Shown here piece by piece: positions 5,942 to 13,529 of a stretch of 22,645 nt of DNA. The DNA lies in the IMG/VR virus record IMGVR_UViG_3300006868_003369, positions 1 through 22,645 of that record; one strand, given 5' to 3'. The position numbers and the translations under genes are program-made. Source of the DNA: a virus. How positions within the stretch are numbered: position 1 is the first letter of the stretch; each line of letters begins with the position of its first letter. The notes below the pieces were generated by a model. The model was not told the DNA's origin. It ran no database searches and saw nothing but the letters and a program-made list of their open reading frames with translations.

Positions 5942-5949
5942 TATTTATT
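5942..5949 (-). promoter_or_regulatory. Possible T4-like late promoter
   Basis: AATAAATA on the minus strand, one base from the T4 late consensus TATAAATA. It lies in a short intergenic gap 23 bases before the ferredoxin-like gene. The gap position supports a function more than the sequence does, because the region is AT-rich. Confidence 0.4.
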
Positions 5950-5955
5950 TTGAAG

Positions 5956-6273
5956 TTACTGCAGTCCAACACCAGACATCCAACCACCAGATCCTTCATG
6001 AAAGTTTTCTGAACCACCACCAAAAGATGGAGTAGGATTTAAATGAAGAGTAGTGTTATTATTTTTAGTTGCAATCTCATACATGATTTGATGAATGTTT
6101 TCCGATTCTTTTACATGAATTGAATCAGAATCAATATCTTCTTTAGAAGCGTTTACCTGTGCAACTAATTCTTGCTCTTCCACAAACTTTTCATATTCGA
6201 TTTTAGATTCTGTAATTGGTGCAGGACCAAACCAAGGATCATCATCGAGGAACAGTGGAGCTGGATATGTCAT
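5956..6273 (-). CDS. Hypothetical protein (105 aa)
   Basis: A soluble, acidic protein of 105 residues. The N-terminal part is Pro and aromatic-rich (PAPLFLDDDPWFGPAP), the middle is a charged helix-prone stretch, and the end is Gly/Ser-rich (SFGGGSENFHEGSGGWMSG), suggesting a flexible tail. It has no signal peptide or membrane helix and I do not recognise the family. The start at 6273 overlaps the stop of the 28-aa membrane peptide in a TAATG junction. It lies in the hli operon, between light-stress and ferredoxin genes, so a photosynthesis-related role is possible but unsupported. Confidence 0.7.
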   Translation of the reverse strand: MTYPAPLFLDDDPWFGPAPITESKIEYEKFVEEQELVAQVNASKEDIDSDSIHVKESENIHQIMYEIATKNNNTTLHLNPTPSFGGGSENFHEGSGGWMSGVGLQ

Positions 6274-6359
6274 TAGTAGGTTTCGGAAAGTTGTTCAACA
6301 GAGTATGCCAACAAAACAAAGAAGGCAATGCTTGTTATTGTAAACAATGTTGTAGTCAT
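6273..6359 (-). CDS. Very small membrane peptide after hli (28 aa)
   Basis: ATG 6359 to TAA 6273-6275 encodes 28 residues, MTTTLFTITSIAFFVLLAYS followed by VEQLSETY: one hydrophobic helix and a short polar tail. GGGGG lies six bases before the ATG. It starts 13 bases after the hli stop and overlaps the next gene by TAATG. In size and shape it resembles photosystem single-helix peptides, but it matches no named one that I can recall. Confidence 0.6.
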   Translation of the reverse strand: MTTTLFTITSIAFFVLLAYSVEQLSETY

Positions 6360-6371
6360 TGTCAACCCCCG

Positions 6372-6590
6372 TCAGAATCCGAATGCTCCAAAGAAAAATA
6401 CACTACCAGTAGTAGCATAAGAAATAATAGCAGCAACAAATCCAAGCATAGCAGTGCGTCCATTCAATTTCTCAGCACGTTCGGCATGAGACTCGATACC
6501 ATAACGGGCACGATCTTCATCAGTCATATACATTGTAGGTTCAATAGCGAACATATTTTGTTGTCCACGCTCATTCGTTGTTACGGTCAT
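6372..6590 (-). CDS. hli: High-light-inducible protein (72 aa)
   Basis: The C-terminal half carries the Hli chlorophyll-binding helix: ERAEKLNGRTAMLGFVAA at about residues 37-54, with the ExxNGRxAMxGF signature complete, then ISYATTGSVFFFGAFGF. The first 35 residues are a polar extension including EPTMYMTDEDRARYG. Hli proteins protect the photosystems in the thylakoid membrane by binding pigments and quenching excess energy; phage copies are common in cyanophages. It is the first gene after the strong promoter at 6617-6645, whose -10 element ends 26 bases before the start codon, so high early expression by host polymerase is likely. The 28-aa membrane peptide follows. Confidence 0.93.
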   Translation of the reverse strand: MTVTTNERGQQNMFAIEPTMYMTDEDRARYGIESHAERAEKLNGRTAMLGFVAAIISYATTGSVFFFGAFGF

Positions 6591-6608
6591 GGTCTTATGT
6601 AAAGAACT

Positions 6609-6636
6609 GTTACATAATTATATAGTAATGTAACAA
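6609..6636. repeat. Perfect inverted repeat around the hli -10 element
   Basis: The arms TGTTACAT (6609-6616) and ATGTAACA (6629-6636) are exact reverse complements separated by 12 bases. The arms flank the TATAAT of the hli promoter, one over the spacer and one over the expected transcription start. This is the position of a repressor operator. It does not fit the NtcA pattern GTA-N8-TAC. Confidence 0.6.
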
Positions 6637-6645
6637 CTTTGTCAA
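6617..6645 (-). promoter_or_regulatory. Consensus sigma-70 promoter of the hli operon
   Basis: On the minus strand TTGACA (6640-6645) and TATAAT (6617-6622) are both perfect consensus hexamers with the optimal 17-base spacer. It lies directly upstream of hli, in the 95-base gap after the glycan operon. Host RNA polymerase with its main sigma factor should recognise it, implying early transcription of the hli and redox group. The -10 hexamer is enclosed by a perfect inverted repeat, listed separately. Confidence 0.85.
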
Positions 6646-6685
6646 CACTATGCTTGTTTTGATATCATAACATAATTGAGTATAT

Positions 6686-7477
6686 TTACTTAGAGTACAT
6701 TCCTGGAGGTAGAGTTCCAAAGTAAGGATCAAATTCAAGCAATTTACTCCAATCATCTATATCTGGAGATGATTCTCTCCAAAAATTCCATAAACCTTCG
6801 TAACTAGATTTGTGGAACGTATCAATGTGATTATCATGAATGCTAGATCCCAATTCAATCTTATACATAAAAACTGGAATTGCATAGGTATTACCAGAAT
6901 TATAAATTAGATCATCGGCAACAGCTCTTGGTTTAACTCCATTATCGATTTTATACTTATCACCACGAACATGATGGTTTATAAGTTTTGTTGCATGATG
7001 ACGAGTAATTAAATAACATGCTGTAGAAAAATCATTTACAAATCTTTTATGAAGTTTTACATGAATTTCAGATGGATTAATTATAGCCATCTGAACTACA
7101 TCAAAATCATAGGGAATATGACTAAAAAGTTCTTTCCATGTAAATCCCCAATGCCTAATAGGTGAAAGATCACAATCATCTTCCATGATCAAAGCATATG
7201 GTTCATCTGTTTTTAAAAATTCAACCAATGCTTTTAAGTGAGATGTTGTACATCCCACCTCGCCAGATGACATATTATCGGGATAACGACCCTTTAAAAT
7301 TCCACCAAGATCTCTACCATCTCTACCATCATATGCAGAGATACGTGTATAATTTTTAATACCCCAATATTCAAACTGTTCTTCCATATACTTTCTTCTT
7401 TCTGGTTGCTCATCCAGATTTAGATAATATACTGGGGGTAATCCCTTTGCTTTATGTAATGACTTGTTTTTATCCAT
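6686..7477 (-). CDS. Glycosyltransferase family 25 protein
   Basis: A GT25-type (LPS biosynthesis) transferase of 263 aa. The opening VYYLNLDEQPERR (about 16-28), the GEVGCTTSHLKAL block (about 72-84) and the MEDDCD acidic motif (about 97-102) are the family's conserved elements; the acidic motif probably binds the nucleotide-sugar metal. It would add a sugar, often galactose, to a growing oligosaccharide at the cytoplasmic face of the membrane. It is the last gene of the glycan operon and overlaps the glf stop by eight bases. Its substrate cannot be read from sequence; UDP-galactofuranose from the adjacent Glf is one possibility. No terminator is obvious after it. Confidence 0.85.
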   Translation of the reverse strand: MDKNKSLHKAKGLPPVYYLNLDEQPERRKYMEEQFEYWGIKNYTRISAYDGRDGRDLGGILKGRYPDNMSSGEVGCTTSHLKALVEFLKTDEPYALIMEDDCDLSPIRHWGFTWKELFSHIPYDFDVVQMAIINPSEIHVKLHKRFVNDFSTACYLITRHHATKLINHHVRGDKYKIDNGVKPRAVADDLIYNSGNTYAIPVFMYKIELGSSIHDNHIDTFHKSSYEGLWNFWRESSPDIDDWSKLLEFDPYFGTLPPGMYSK

Positions 7478-8561
7478 TTTCTCCTTTAAATTTATTCATT
7501 GCAGACTCAATTACAACATGCATGTCCATATACTTATACTCTGCTAATCTACCACCGAATATTATATTTGTCAATGATTTTGACTTTTTAAAATATTGTG
7601 AATAGATATTGGAATTTTTTTTATCATTTATTGGATAATATGGTATTCTCCCCCTCTCATATTTTAAAGGATATTCTCTACTGATAACAGTTTTTTCTGT
7701 GACAATTTTTTCAAAATGTTTATGTTCATATACCCTGGTGTAAGGAACATCCTTATCACAGTAATTAAAAACTGCATTTCCTTGATAGTTTACTGTATCT
7801 AAAATCTCTTCATCAAAGCGTAGTGATCTATACTCAAGTTCCCCATACTCATATCCAAAGAATTCATCTATACATCCAGTATAAACAACTTTATGTGCTA
7901 ATGAATTGAAGTAATCTCTATCTTTAAAATAATCTGCGTTTGTACGAACTTCAATATTATCTAACATATTTTTAAATATATTGGTATAACCGCCTATAGG
8001 TATACCCTGATAACGATCATTAAAATAATTATTATCAAAAGTAAATCTTAACGGCAACCTTTTAATTATGAATGAAGGAAGATCTTTAGCCTGTTTTCCC
8101 CATTGTTTTTCTGTATAATCTTTTATAAAAGTGTAGTAAATGTCTTCACCAACCAAAGATAAAGCTTGTTCTTCAAGATTTTTTGGTAAACCATGAAACC
8201 TTTGATTCTCTATAATTTCTTTAACTTTTTCTGGACTAGAAACACCCCATAACTCATAAAAAGTATTCATATTAAAGGGTAGTGAATATATTCTACTTTT
8301 AGATACTGCTTTTGGTGAATTTATATAGTTGTTAAATTCAGCAAATCTGTTAATAAAATTCCATACTATTTTATTGCTTGTATGAAAAATATGTGCTCCA
8401 TACTTATGAACATTTATTCCTTCAATATTTTCAGTATAACAGTTACCACCAATATGATTTCTTTTATCAATAATAAGACAGGACTTGCCCGCATCAGTGG
8501 CAAGTCTTGCAAAAGTAGCGCCAAAGAGACCACATCCAACAATCAGATAATCATACTTCAT
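7470..8561 (-). CDS. glf: UDP-galactopyranose mutase
   Basis: A flavoenzyme that interconverts UDP-galactopyranose and UDP-galactofuranose, the donor for galactofuranose residues. The N-terminal FAD motif is VGCGLFGATFA (about residues 8-18), followed by KRNHIGGNCY, YGAHIFHT, DYTEKQWG and GIPIGGYTN, all characteristic of Glf. The C-terminal GRLAEYKYMDMHVVI is the second FAD contact. The length, 363 aa from ATG 8561, matches bacterial Glf. I use 8561 rather than 8573 because MKYDYLIVG is the usual start. It overlaps the DUF3431-type gene upstream by 11 bases. It implies that galactofuranose is part of the phage-directed glycan. The gene is AT-rich relative to the middle of the operon. Confidence 0.95.
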   Translation of the reverse strand: MKYDYLIVGCGLFGATFARLATDAGKSCLIIDKRNHIGGNCYTENIEGINVHKYGAHIFHTSNKIVWNFINRFAEFNNYINSPKAVSKSRIYSLPFNMNTFYELWGVSSPEKVKEIIENQRFHGLPKNLEEQALSLVGEDIYYTFIKDYTEKQWGKQAKDLPSFIIKRLPLRFTFDNNYFNDRYQGIPIGGYTNIFKNMLDNIEVRTNADYFKDRDYFNSLAHKVVYTGCIDEFFGYEYGELEYRSLRFDEEILDTVNYQGNAVFNYCDKDVPYTRVYEHKHFEKIVTEKTVISREYPLKYERGRIPYYPINDKKNSNIYSQYFKKSKSLTNIIFGGRLAEYKYMDMHVVIESAMNKFKGENG

Positions 8562-9993
8562 AGGTAAAAACAAGTCCCCAAAATCTTTCCATCTGATATC
8601 CCATCTCAGGATCTATAGGACAGAATTCAGACTTTGGTGAGTCAATTGGATCTCGGAGATGCCATGGTATTGGTCCTGTGTTACCCAGAAGTTTTAATGT
8701 AAGTTCATCAGGTTCTTCTGGACTATACTCAAAGATATCAAAAATGTTTTGATAAAACTCTTTAGATCGTTTCCTGATTTGATCTCTAGAAACACAGAAC
8801 TGTGCTCCAGAACCAAATTTAAATGTCTTTAAGTTTTCTGGTGGTTGATCACCAAAGACTTTCTCAAACGCATACCGTATATTTGGAAAAACTTTATGAT
8901 ATGGTTCACGCTCATAGTCAAAGTCTCCCTCAACAATTCTAGTAGAAATCCAGAAGAAGTCGGGAATATTTTCATTAGAGTGTAGAATGTAATTTAAATA
9001 CTCATACAAATTAGGACTATGTGGATTTAATGGACCTCCTTGTAAAAATATTGTGTAGTCTGCAAGATTATCATAGTTGTTGATAATGTGATACAGATAA
9101 GTATGTGATTCTCTACCAATATTCTCTAGGCGAATAGACCCCTCAATCTCATCATCACCCTTATTGTAAACAGTGAGATAATCTTTATATTTGTTTGACC
9201 AACGCAAATCTTCGTTGTATCTTGCAACAACGATTTCTAAATAAGACTTTTCCTTATCATCAATCAAATCAGATAACATCTTGAAAAGGATTTCAGTCTT
9301 CTTCTGACTGTCAACTTCATATCCATTGTGCCACGAACAAGCATTTCTAAAGTGTAAAAACTTTCCACCACAATGCAGTTCAAATCCATATCCACCAGTC
9401 AGTTCAGGATCTTGAAGATCAATACCCTTATACTCTTCTGGATACTCAACACCAGTATCTTCATACTTCAGACCAGCACGAAGTAGTTTATATGTACCAC
9501 CGCCAGTATCCAACATTTGACCATCTATAGTTTGTGGGAAAAAGTCAAACTCAATATCTTCGACAGAAGATTTCTTACAAAAGAAAAGACCTGGCCAAAT
9601 ATAATTAACATCTCCTCTAGATTGAAGACATCCCATGACATCATTATTAAACATCTCTTCAGTGGGATTAAAATCATCAATCAAGAACATATCATGATCC
9701 AAGAACAAACCAATACAATCATCTTCTTCAGAAAGAATTAAATTTTCATATGCCCACTTTGCAGCCTGTCCATGATAAAAACTCGGAGATCCTCCTGGTT
9801 TAGATACATGTAAATGCAGACTTGCACCATGTTTTTCACAAACTTTTTTAAAATCATCATAGTATTGTTCATCTCTAGTATCATAAGCAACGCTTATAAC
9901 TAAGTCTCCTACTATGAATTTTTTTAATGATCGAATCTGATAGTCCAGAAGATCTGGACGATTAAATACACAACAAATTACTTTCGTTTTCAT
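8551..9993 (-). CDS. Two-domain protein: glycosyltransferase-like N-half, DUF3431-type C-half
   Basis: 480 aa. Residues 1 to about 235 look like a GT-A glycosyltransferase-like domain (opening KVICCVFNRPDLLDYQIRSL, with an acidic LFLDHDMFLIDDF motif near 113-125). From about residue 250 the sequence matches the DUF3431 pattern: IVVARYNEDLRW, VYNKGDD, ENIGRESHTYLYHIINNYDN and TIFLQGGPLNPH. DUF3431 proteins occur in bacteria and fungi next to glycan genes and have no established reaction that I know of. A fusion of the two suggests linked sugar-transfer steps. The start overlaps the stop of the upstream gene by ATGA (9990-9993). Domain calls are from motif memory only. Confidence 0.75.
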   Translation of the reverse strand: MKTKVICCVFNRPDLLDYQIRSLKKFIVGDLVISVAYDTRDEQYYDDFKKVCEKHGASLHLHVSKPGGSPSFYHGQAAKWAYENLILSEEDDCIGLFLDHDMFLIDDFNPTEEMFNNDVMGCLQSRGDVNYIWPGLFFCKKSSVEDIEFDFFPQTIDGQMLDTGGGTYKLLRAGLKYEDTGVEYPEEYKGIDLQDPELTGGYGFELHCGGKFLHFRNACSWHNGYEVDSQKKTEILFKMLSDLIDDKEKSYLEIVVARYNEDLRWSNKYKDYLTVYNKGDDEIEGSIRLENIGRESHTYLYHIINNYDNLADYTIFLQGGPLNPHSPNLYEYLNYILHSNENIPDFFWISTRIVEGDFDYEREPYHKVFPNIRYAFEKVFGDQPPENLKTFKFGSGAQFCVSRDQIRKRSKEFYQNIFDIFEYSPEEPDELTLKLLGNTGPIPWHLRDPIDSPKSEFCPIDPEMGYQMERFWGLVFTYEV

Positions 9994-10673
9994 CTTACAA
10001 CTCTATAATGAAAATTAAATGTTTTTAGATTCAAGTTTAATGATCTAAGATAATTGCCTGTTATAAACTCACCATATTTCTCTTTTAGTTTGGAAAGTCT
10101 ATCTTGATCGCTATATGCTCGATTGATGATTTCAAAATTTTTTTCAGTAGATACTAAAATCATTTCATTACAATTTATACCATCATAAGGTTGGCAATAC
10201 CAATAGTCCCTGTTTATTGCAACTTCATCATCCCTAAAAAAAGTCACTGGAGGAGAATCATGTATGAGTATATCAGATCTTATTCTAAAATACAAATCAT
10301 ACCCACTCTTAAAATACTGATCAACAACTCTTTGCATTTTATAATATTGTGAAGACAGACCCTTCTGATCAAAAGGACTTAATTCCATAATTTTATTCAT
10401 CTTTTCAGATGTTTCTACTTCACCAATACTCTTTACATTAAATGAATTAAAGTAACTATCAATAGTTTTTTTAGTTACTTCAGGAACTTCATAATTTTTT
10501 GGGCGGAAGTGCCACCCATCATTAATTCTTTCAACCCTATCCCGAGCATCCCAGAAAGAATAAAATACATCAATCTCACATTCAGGATATCTATCCCTAA
10601 GCATTTCAATATTTTTATGAAATCCATAAAAAAGAGTTCTTACCTTTCCAGAAATATAAAGTGCAATTTTCAT
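9990..10673 (-). CDS. Putative glycosyltransferase-like protein (227 aa)
   Basis: Opens MKIALYISGKVRTLFYGFHK and has a central QYYKMQRVVDQYFKSGYDL block followed by YFRIRSDILIH. This pattern, a short KIAxxxSGxxR start and an RxRSDI acidic motif, is seen in small proteins of bacterial and viral polysaccharide clusters annotated as glycosyltransferase-like. The RSDI acid could be a metal-binding DxD equivalent. No signal peptide or membrane helix. Its ends overlap the neighbours by ATGA on both sides (10670-10673 and 9990-9993). The donor and acceptor are unknown. Confidence 0.7.
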   Translation of the reverse strand: MKIALYISGKVRTLFYGFHKNIEMLRDRYPECEIDVFYSFWDARDRVERINDGWHFRPKNYEVPEVTKKTIDSYFNSFNVKSIGEVETSEKMNKIMELSPFDQKGLSSQYYKMQRVVDQYFKSGYDLYFRIRSDILIHDSPPVTFFRDDEVAINRDYWYCQPYDGINCNEMILVSTEKNFEIINRAYSDQDRLSKLKEKYGEFITGNYLRSLNLNLKTFNFHYRVVR

Positions 10674-11356
10674 AGACTTTCAAGAATACTTTTTACCATA
10701 TACCCAAGACCTTGCTCTCTTTCCATACTAGTCATCTGTTCACCAGAGGTTAAATGGTCCGATACTGTATTAACTGACAGTGCCTTCTTACCAAAACGGT
10801 TAGCAATACTATAAAGTACATGAGTTTCCATATCAACTGCAAGAACACCCATCTCAGATAGAGGTTTATACCAATTTTCATCTGGTTGATAAAAGTAATC
10901 ATTGGACACCATCTGCCCAACATACGCTTTGGTATTTATTTTCATGTATTGCTGGAGCATCTGATAATCACAACAAGGTGATAACTTAAATCCAGGAGCA
11001 AGTCTTTCAGTCATTGCATTATCAGTTGCAGCAGTCATTGCAACTACAACATCCCCAACTTTCAATTGTGGTGCAATACCACCACAACTACCAACTCTTA
11101 CAATACTTTGAACACCATAGATATTAAAAAGTTCATGTGCATAGATTCCAAGACTAGCTTGTCCCATTCCACTTGCTTGGACAGATATTTTTTTATCCTT
11201 ATAAATTCCAGTGTATCCAAGACAATTACGAACTGAATTAACTTGAATTACCTGATCTAAAAATGTTTCTACAATCCATTTTGCTCTCAATGGATCACCT
11301 GGCATCAATACTGTGCTGGCATAAGCATCTTTTTGTGCTTCAAGATGTGGAGTCAT
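10670..11356 (-). CDS. deoD: Purine nucleoside phosphorylase, DeoD type
   Basis: Splits purine (deoxy)ribonucleosides with phosphate, giving the base and (deoxy)ribose-1-phosphate. The 228 residues align with E. coli DeoD from end to end: H near the start (MTPHLEA), MPGDPLRAK with Gly20 and Arg24, VNSVRNCLGYTG, SGMGQASLGIYAHEL, RVGSCGG, VDMET and VSDHLTSGE. The E. coli VEMEA motif reads VDMET here, a conservative Glu-to-Asp change in the nucleoside-binding element; the catalytic Asp of SDH is kept. It is unexpected inside a glycan operon. It could feed pentose phosphate metabolism and nucleotide salvage during host DNA and RNA breakdown. It overlaps the HAD gene upstream by 17 bases and the next gene by ATGA. 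Confidence 0.9.
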   Translation of the reverse strand: MTPHLEAQKDAYASTVLMPGDPLRAKWIVETFLDQVIQVNSVRNCLGYTGIYKDKKISVQASGMGQASLGIYAHELFNIYGVQSIVRVGSCGGIAPQLKVGDVVVAMTAATDNAMTERLAPGFKLSPCCDYQMLQQYMKINTKAYVGQMVSNDYFYQPDENWYKPLSEMGVLAVDMETHVLYSIANRFGKKALSVNTVSDHLTSGEQMTSMEREQGLGYMVKSILESL

Positions 11357-11924
11357 TATTAATTATTTGATAAACTTCTTTCCAATTTTTTACACGAAGT
11401 CCAGTCCATTCTTTATTGTATGGATGATCCATGATGATGCTATTTAGACCCACTCTTAGACCAGATTCCGCATTACTAACAGAATCTTCAATCCAATAAT
11501 ACTTCTTATCTTTATATCTATCAAAAAGATATTGCTCTTTCCCAACAGTAAAATCTAGGGCACAATCAATAAAGTCAAAAACATCACCAAACAAATGAAT
11601 CAAATTGTCCTTTCTTAATTTCTGAGCATACTTATCTTTATCAAGACAACTTATAACCTCAAACTTCCAACCAAGTTCATTTAATTTCTTTACATACTCA
11701 ACAGAGTCCCGAAATGCAGGAATAAATCCTACACAACCAGACTCGTTGAATCTCTTTATTTGTAAATATGCTTCCTGTTCAGTGATACCAAAACGCAAAG
11801 TTTGAGTGTAATGATTAGATGTATTCTCTACTCTCTTGTATCCATGTTCACCCATCCACACATCAAAAGCATATGCCCAATCAAGAAGAACGCCATCACA
11901 ATCAACTATTATCCGTTTATCCAT
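11340..11924 (-). CDS. HAD-superfamily hydrolase-like protein
   Basis: The start is taken at ATG 11924 (194 aa); an upstream in-frame TTG at 11942 is less likely. HAD motif I is DCDGVLLD at residues 8-15, with both catalytic aspartates. A later VISCLDK fits the motif II region, and YYWIEDSVSNAESG fits motif IV (E/D-D followed by Asn), so the fold appears complete. HAD enzymes of this kind are phosphatases. In a sugar cluster a hexose-phosphate or sugar-phosphate phosphatase is plausible, but a 5'-nucleotidase is also possible given the PNP gene next to it. It overlaps the nucleotidyltransferase gene by 16 bases. Confidence 0.8.
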   Translation of the reverse strand: MDKRIIVDCDGVLLDWAYAFDVWMGEHGYKRVENTSNHYTQTLRFGITEQEAYLQIKRFNESGCVGFIPAFRDSVEYVKKLNELGWKFEVISCLDKDKYAQKLRKDNLIHLFGDVFDFIDCALDFTVGKEQYLFDRYKDKKYYWIEDSVSNAESGLRVGLNSIIMDHPYNKEWTGLRVKNWKEVYQIINNDSTS

Positions 11925-12628
11925 TTGTATATTTGATCCCAAGTTCCGAGGTCAACATAATCTTCAACTTCAATTGCTCTAGAGTTATATAGAGGTGTGT
12001 TTTTAATCTCACCAACCAACTGTCGATGATTGAGAGTTGATTTCTCCATAAACTCAATACACTGAGTAAACACTCTTTTTCTAAAAGCAAATGCTGTCCA
12101 GAAAGCATTAAATCTAGAATGATTCTCCTGAGGTTTATCTTCATACTCTTGAACCAGATCGTTATTAATACACAAAGCTCCTTTGGTTCTTAACATATCA
12201 GGACTACTCTCGCGCTTATAGAAGAAGGTAAATCCAGTTTCATTAAGACTATCGCTGACAAGATCCAGAATATCCTGAGAAGACTTCATCTTCATAAAAG
12301 TATCTGGAAGAAGAACCAGATTCTTTTCACCAAATAAGTGACTGGCACTCTTGATTGATCCTGTATATTCTATCTCTGCTGGATTGAAGTAAGTAAAAGA
12401 GATATTGTATCTGGACTTATATCTGCTCAAATACTTAATAAGTTCAGTTTTGTTTTCGTTGAGTGTAACGACAAACTCAACATCTCTTCGCCCGTAGTTA
12501 GAGAATAAATCAAAACTATAATCAATTAAAGATTTATTCTTTTCAATAGAATGAATCTCTTTTGGATATGGTAAAGATAATCTTGTTCCTTCACCAGCAC
12601 AAGGAAGAATAACAGTGAGATTAGACAT
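11909..12628 (-). CDS. Sugar-1-phosphate nucleotidyltransferase
   Basis: The N-terminus, VILPCAGEGTRLSLPYPKEI (residues 6-25), carries the GxGTR-L-x(n)-PK signature that binds the incoming NTP, followed by SLIDYSFDLF. A TGSIKSA and LLPDTFMKMK segment supplies the usual sugar-binding and metal Asp. This is the RmlA/GalU-like fold that makes an NDP-sugar from NTP and sugar-1-phosphate. The sugar and the nucleotide cannot be read. At 239 aa from ATG 12628 it is short, a catalytic core without a C-terminal extension. Starting at 12652 would extend it across the epimerase end. It lies between the epimerase and the HAD gene; both neighbours fit nucleotide-sugar supply. Confidence 0.8.
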   Translation of the reverse strand: MSNLTVILPCAGEGTRLSLPYPKEIHSIEKNKSLIDYSFDLFSNYGRRDVEFVVTLNENKTELIKYLSRYKSRYNISFTYFNPAEIEYTGSIKSASHLFGEKNLVLLPDTFMKMKSSQDILDLVSDSLNETGFTFFYKRESSPDMLRTKGALCINNDLVQEYEDKPQENHSRFNAFWTAFAFRKRVFTQCIEFMEKSTLNHRQLVGEIKNTPLYNSRAIEVEDYVDLGTWDQIYKWING

Positions 12629-13529
12629 TTTGTGTTGCAACCCACTCTTCAAGTTTTACAGATGGTTGCCATCCAAAAGTTTTACAAAGTTTTTGATTAT
12701 TAGCAAGACTTAAACGCGCTTCTGCTGGGCGTGGTGGAATATTTACAGTATTATCTGAAATCATTGCAGCAAGATCATTTACAGAATAATTTACACCACA
12801 ACCGACATTATAAACTTGTCCAAATGCATCCTCTTCAGGATTACTAATTGCTGCCATGATATTAGCATTTACAACATCACCAACGTATGTAAAGTCCCTA
12901 CGTTGCTCCCCATCACCCACAATTGTTAAAGGTTCACCAGCAGCACGTTGTCTCAAAAAGATCCCTACAACAGGCGCATACTGCCCTCTGAGAGGTTGAC
13001 GTTCTCCATATACATTAAAGTATCGGAAGATAACAGTAGGAAGTCCATATAAATCTGTATACATTGAACAAAGTTTTTCTCCATTTGTTTTGGATATTGA
13101 ATATGGATTCAAACAATCATCGGGTTGAGTCTCCACATTAGGAAGTTCATTTTTCAATCCATAAGCAGAAGAAGTGGAAGAATACATAACACGTTTTACA
13201 CCAGCCTCTCTTGCACACTGAAGAACTGTACATGTTCCAACAGAATTAATACTTACCGCTTCAATGGGATTTTTAATAGCAGGTTGAATACGTGCTTCTG
13301 CAGCAATATGAAACACATAGTCTACTCCATCATAGAGAGGACGTGTGTTTTCATAATCACGAATATCATACTGATAGTTTGATACTTTTTCACTCTCATT
13401 CCAATAAAATTGATCATGAGCATCAGAGTACTCATTATCAATTACAACAACTTCATGACCGAGTAAAAGAAGACGGTCTACAAGATTAGATCCAATAAAA
13501 CCTGCGCCGCCAGTTACTAAAGATTTCAT
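12621..13529 (-). CDS. NAD-dependent sugar epimerase (UDP-hexose/HexNAc 4-epimerase type)
   Basis: An extended short-chain dehydrogenase of 302 aa. It has the NAD-binding GGAGFIGSN at residues 7-15, HIAAEARIQPAI, SSTSSAYG with the catalytic Ser/Thr, and the YSISK catalytic Tyr/Lys. The late PPRPAEARLSLANNQK block resembles UDP-N-acetylglucosamine 4-epimerases of the WbpP/Gne kind, so production of UDP-GalNAc or UDP-Gal is the best guess. That would supply both the GT6 donor and the Glf substrate in this operon. The start at 13529 overlaps the upstream gene by ATGA. Its GC content is higher than that of the fcl-GT11 stretch upstream, suggesting a separate origin. Substrate not certain. Confidence 0.88.
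   Translation of the reverse strand: MKSLVTGGAGFIGSNLVDRLLLLGHEVVVIDNEYSDAHDQFYWNESEKVSNYQYDIRDYENTRPLYDGVDYVFHIAAEARIQPAIKNPIEAVSINSVGTCTVLQCAREAGVKRVMYSSTSSAYGLKNELPNVETQPDDCLNPYSISKTNGEKLCSMYTDLYGLPTVIFRYFNVYGERQPLRGQYAPVVGIFLRQRAAGEPLTIVGDGEQRRDFTYVGDVVNANIMAAISNPEEDAFGQVYNVGCGVNYSVNDLAAMISDNTVNIPPRPAEARLSLANNQKLCKTFGWQPSVKLEEWVATQNV

Noticed and set aside
6216-6602. 128-codon plus-strand frame over hli
   Set aside because: Opposite strand to every real gene, composition unlike a protein, and covers hli plus its neighbours.
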